From assembly GCF_938018035.1 (NCBI RefSeq), contig NZ_CALIJF010000361.1:1-8810 (forward strand): a stretch of DNA of 8,810 nt, given 5' to 3'. Source of the stretch: an uncultured Campylobacter sp. (GTDB taxonomy: Bacteria; Campylobacterota; Campylobacteria; Campylobacterales; Campylobacteraceae). Of the stretch, positions 6,813 through 8,810 are shown piece after piece (position 1 is the first letter of the stretch; each line of letters starts with the position of its first letter). The translations under genes were made by a program, and so were the position numbers. The notes beneath the pieces are model-generated. The model worked only from the letters and a program-made list of their open reading frames with translations. It had not been told where the DNA came from and ran no database searches.

Positions 6813-6875
6813 CTAACTTTGAGCGTGTTGATTTAACTCTTGTTCTGTCATTTTATTCTTCTTGATAAACTTCAT
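6813..6875 (-). CDS. Possible 20-aa micro-ORF overlapping the ankyrin gene stop
   Basis: The ankyrin gene's TGA is part of an ATGA, and the ATG opens a 20-codon frame ending at TAG (6813-6815). The peptide begins MKFIKKNK, and an internal ATG gives MTEQELNQHAQS. The second part looks like the start of an ordinary soluble protein. This could be a true translationally coupled micropeptide, the stump of a lost downstream gene, or chance. I see no family match. The frame's AT-rich composition matches the ankyrin gene rather than the core genes. Confidence 0.25.
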   Translation of the reverse strand: MKFIKKNKMTEQELNQHAQS

Positions 6876-8266
6876 TTCTTATTCCTGAGCATATATCTTT
6901 TATATGTGATATTTTTATCTACTAAAAAAATATCGCCTGGATTGTCACGAGCAAATTTATAAATTTCCCAATACTTCTCTTTTGTATTTATGTAGTCTAT
7001 ATACTCTTTGATAGTAAAATTTCTATTTTTCATTTTAGTTTTATATAATTCTTCCCATTTATTTTGATCATAAAATCGCGCTTCTACTAATTCTTTAGCA
7101 TCTTCGCTCCTATCCCCGCAAAATTTTTCATAGAATTTAAGATCGCTATTTATAAAATATGTAGTATTCAAATCCGTTGGAAATCTATCATCACCCAAAA
7201 TAGATAATATTTTTAAATAATTTCTCTGACAATCTTCAAAGGCTCTTTTTCTAATAACTTCGCTTGGCTGACCAGGGATATCATATCTTAAAAATAAATC
7301 TAACATTTTGTCATAATCTTTCATAATATTAAAATTTACATATAAGGATCGATTTTTCTTGAATTCCTCGGGATCTTTAACATATCTTTCTTTATCGTAA
7401 TTTGATATTAAAAAATTGCCTATATCATCAGTCGTTATATGTCCATTGCGGCTATCTTCAATCCTAGCCATATACTTGAGTGGTCTAAATCCTTTATCAA
7501 ATAGAATTTGTAACATCTCAATTTGGTTATTTATCATTAATATAGTAAATACATTTCCGCCCATAACCCGATAACCGTGACCCATATTTCTATCATTTAT
7601 AATTTCTTCTTTCGTCTTATATGTGATATTTTCATCACCGTTTTCATCAATAACAATAGATTTAATGTAGCTTGAAGCAATTATATTAGGCTTGGTATTT
7701 AAATAATCTTGAATTATTGCTAATTTTTTCACATCAGCACCATTATCTATTAAAGTTTTAAATGTTTTTAATGAATTATTTGCTATTGCATACGCTAATG
7801 GATTAAGTTCATATTTATCTTGGTGTTCTATATCCGCTCCTAGCTTTATAAGCTCTTTAGCGGTATTTTCATCGTCGTAAAACGCGCTATAAATAAGCGG
7901 GCTAGTGCCTGCATGCATCTGTAAATTTACGCTTAGATTATTGTCTTTTAAAAAGCTTAAAACGCCTCTGGTGTCTTTGGCTTTGAGCATTAAGCGAAGC
8001 TTTTTTAAAGTAGCGTTTTCTTCCCAATGAGAATTCGTATATTCTGCCTCATCGTCAATATCCCAATAGCGAAATGCGAAGCTATCGACCTCTTCTTGGG
8101 TTACGTATTTGCTAAGACCCGGCACTTTGGAGACATTAGTATCTGAAGTAACGGTAAAATGAGTTTGTTTGCGCTCCGTAAGACCTGATCTTTCGGCTAG
8201 CAGATACAGCGCGCATGCGACTACCGCGCAGATAGCATAAATAAACCGAAGTTTGAAGTCTTTCAA
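6872..8266 (-). CDS. Membrane-anchored ankyrin-repeat protein, AT-rich
   Basis: No specific family is recognised. The 464-aa product starts MKDFKLR, then has a hydrophobic stretch (residues about 8-24, FIYAICAVVACALYLLA) that makes a signal anchor or signal peptide. VVAC resembles a lipobox, but hydrophobic residues continue past the cysteine, so an anchor is likelier. Ankyrin-like repeats are at about 119-151 (GTSPLIYSAFYDD, LIKLGADIEHQD), 153-181 (NPLAYAIANN, LIDNGADVKK) and more weakly at 84-116 and 236-264. The C-terminal 200 residues are charged and aromatic, without a known domain. The body from about 6870 to 7850 is near a quarter to a third G+C by sampling, against about half in neighbouring genes, which suggests foreign origin. 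The start is the TTG at 8264-8266, because AGGGGAGG stands 6 nt upstream. A TTG at 8285-8287 lies before that site. The domain would probably sit in the periplasm. Confidence 0.8.
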   Translation of the reverse strand: MKDFKLRFIYAICAVVACALYLLAERSGLTERKQTHFTVTSDTNVSKVPGLSKYVTQEEVDSFAFRYWDIDDEAEYTNSHWEENATLKKLRLMLKAKDTRGVLSFLKDNNLSVNLQMHAGTSPLIYSAFYDDENTAKELIKLGADIEHQDKYELNPLAYAIANNSLKTFKTLIDNGADVKKLAIIQDYLNTKPNIIASSYIKSIVIDENGDENITYKTKEEIINDRNMGHGYRVMGGNVFTILMINNQIEMLQILFDKGFRPLKYMARIEDSRNGHITTDDIGNFLISNYDKERYVKDPEEFKKNRSLYVNFNIMKDYDKMLDLFLRYDIPGQPSEVIRKRAFEDCQRNYLKILSILGDDRFPTDLNTTYFINSDLKFYEKFCGDRSEDAKELVEARFYDQNKWEELYKTKMKNRNFTIKEYIDYINTKEKYWEIYKFARDNPGDIFLVDKNITYKRYMLRNKK

Positions 8267-8272
8267 AATTTT

Positions 8273-8280
8273 CCTCCCCT
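8273..8280 (-). promoter_or_regulatory. Shine-Dalgarno that decides the TTG start of the ankyrin gene
   Basis: On the minus strand AGGGGAGG lies 6 nt before the TTG at 8266-8264. It would fall inside the coding region if the upstream TTG at 8287 were used, so the downstream TTG is preferred. It gives a product beginning M-K-D-F-K-L-R followed by the hydrophobic segment. Confidence 0.75.
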
Positions 8281-8313
8281 TTAACAAAACGTCATTTTGC
8301 TATTTTCGAGCGC

Positions 8314-8342
8314 ATTATAGCCCAGATTAAATTAAATCGAAA
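8314..8342 (-). promoter_or_regulatory. Sigma70-type promoter for the ankyrin gene
   Basis: The minus strand carries a perfect -10 box TATAAT at 8319-8314 within GGGCTATAATGCG, including the G-n-TATAAT context typical of Campylobacter. The -35 spot, 17 nt upstream (8342-8337), reads TTTCGA, a weak match, and is set in T-rich sequence as usual in this genus. Transcription would start near 8307, leaving a leader of about 40 nt. Confidence 0.65.
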
Positions 8343-8351
8343 TTTTACATG

Positions 8352-8385
8352 GCGGGCGGGTAAAATTTATATAAATTTAGCCCGC
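8352..8385. terminator. GC-clamped stem-loop downstream of the Rrf2-family gene
   Basis: GCGGG (8356-8360) pairs with CCCGC (8381-8385), enclosing the near-palindrome TAAAATTTATATAAATTTA, which can extend the stem with one bulge. An alternative pairing uses GCGGGC (8352-8357) with GCCCGC (8380-8385). It lies about 60 nt past the Rrf2-family stop and upstream of the ankyrin promoter, a sensible place for termination. No T tract follows on either strand, so the terminator role is inferred. Confidence 0.4.
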
Positions 8386-8444
8386 AAGCCTTGAAATTTG
8401 AGCAAATTTAGAAGATAAATGCGTATTTAGAATTTTAATTAGCT

Positions 8445-8810
8445 TTATTCTAGATCGCTCAAAAGATCCGCCAAGCTGACGCCGGATAGGGATTTTTTAA
8501 AATCATTCTGAATGCGAGCAAAGCGCGGCGCGAGTACCGCCTCGATCTTGCCGCCCACGGGGCAGGCGCTAGGCGAGCCTTTGTGCAGGCGAAACATCGC
8601 GTCCTCCTCGCTCACCGCCTCGTAAATGTCTAAAAGCGTGATGAGTCGCGCGTCGCGAGCCAGCGTGATGCCGCCCACGCCCGCGGTCGTGAGCACCAAG
8701 CCTGCGTTTTTTAGCTGCGAGATCAGCTTGCGCGCGATGGCGGGGTTTATCCCCGAGCTTGCGGCGACGAAATCGCCCGTGACCTTCTCCTCGCGAAAAT
8801 ACGCGACGCA
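8445..8810 (-). CDS. Rrf2-family transcriptional regulator (5' end outside window)
   Basis: The frame is open from the right edge, and 121 codons are visible before the TAA. Rrf2 proteins are small winged-helix dimers that bind promoters and often sense iron-sulfur, nitric oxide, cysteine or redox state. Seen here are the recognition-helix part (SSGINPAIARKLISQLKNAGL), the wing (TTAGVGGITLARDARLITLLDIYEAV), then FRLHKGSPSACPVGGKIEAVL and a closing helix ending DLLSDLE. The family's Fe-S members (IscR, NsrR) have three spaced cysteines in the region after the wing. Here only one cysteine is present, in ACPVGG, so it resembles the YwnA-like, cluster-free branch. The TTG at 8699 is internal, since the winged helix begins well upstream. 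The target genes are unknown. It ends 178 nt before the ankyrin start, with a promoter and hairpin between, so the two are probably separate units. Confidence 0.88.
   Translation of the reverse strand, partial: CVAYFREEKVTGDFVAASSGINPAIARKLISQLKNAGLVLTTAGVGGITLARDARLITLLDIYEAVSEEDAMFRLHKGSPSACPVGGKIEAVLAPRFARIQNDFKKSLSGVSLADLLSDLE

Noticed and set aside
8197..8240. Lipoprotein signal (VVAC lipobox) in the ankyrin protein
   Set aside because: The hydrophobic segment continues beyond the cysteine (ALYLLA), which fits a transmembrane anchor better. It is not excluded, only less likely.
8267..8287. Upstream TTG start for the ankyrin gene
   Set aside because: The strong AGGGGAGG ribosome site would then be inside the coding region. 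The TTG at 8266 has correct spacing from it.

Overview
The window looks like chromosomal DNA of a Campylobacter species. Three things point there: dense AAATTT/TAAAATTT words inside codons, Campylobacter-like protein sequences, and a gene order (ileS, tiny membrane ORF, gatA, guaB, xseB, carbon-nitrogen hydrolase) that matches, from memory, the C. jejuni Cj1061c-Cj1056c neighbourhood. The core genes are close to half G+C by eye, far above C. jejuni, which suggests one of the higher-GC oral or gut species (C. gracilis, rectus, showae, concisus group). The species cannot be fixed from this window.

Positions 1-6751 hold one tightly packed plus-strand gene string: the 3' end of ileS (isoleucyl-tRNA synthetase), an unlisted 36-codon single-pass membrane protein ORF, gatA (amidotransferase subunit for Gln-tRNA/Asn-tRNA), guaB (IMP dehydrogenase), metX (homoserine O-acyltransferase), xseB (exonuclease VII small subunit), a nitrilase-superfamily hydrolase, and a ThiF/MoeB-like adenylyltransferase. 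Neighbouring genes overlap or sit within 9 nt, and several joints are ATGA/GTGA stop-start overlaps, so this is probably one operon with translational coupling. The genes cover unrelated housekeeping jobs (translation, GMP synthesis, methionine synthesis, DNA repair). The last two form a coupled pair of unknown function.

Positions 6752-6871 are a convergent intergenic region with a perfect 10-bp stem-loop and a 20-codon minus-strand micro-ORF. Positions 6872-8266 (minus) encode an AT-rich, membrane-anchored ankyrin-repeat protein, compositionally foreign to its neighbours. It has its own visible -10 box and a strong Shine-Dalgarno before a TTG start. Positions 8445-8810 (minus) are most of an Rrf2-family regulator that runs off the right edge.

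No complete new defence or mobile system is visible. The most unusual item is a run of 18-bp tandem repeats, in frame, that inserts a low-complexity hexapeptide (consensus Asn-Ser-Lys-x-x-Leu) array into the middle of the nitrilase. That enzyme also seems to lack the catalytic lysine at its usual place. Other items worth a look are the ankyrin gene with its micro-ORF and the hidden 36-aa membrane protein.
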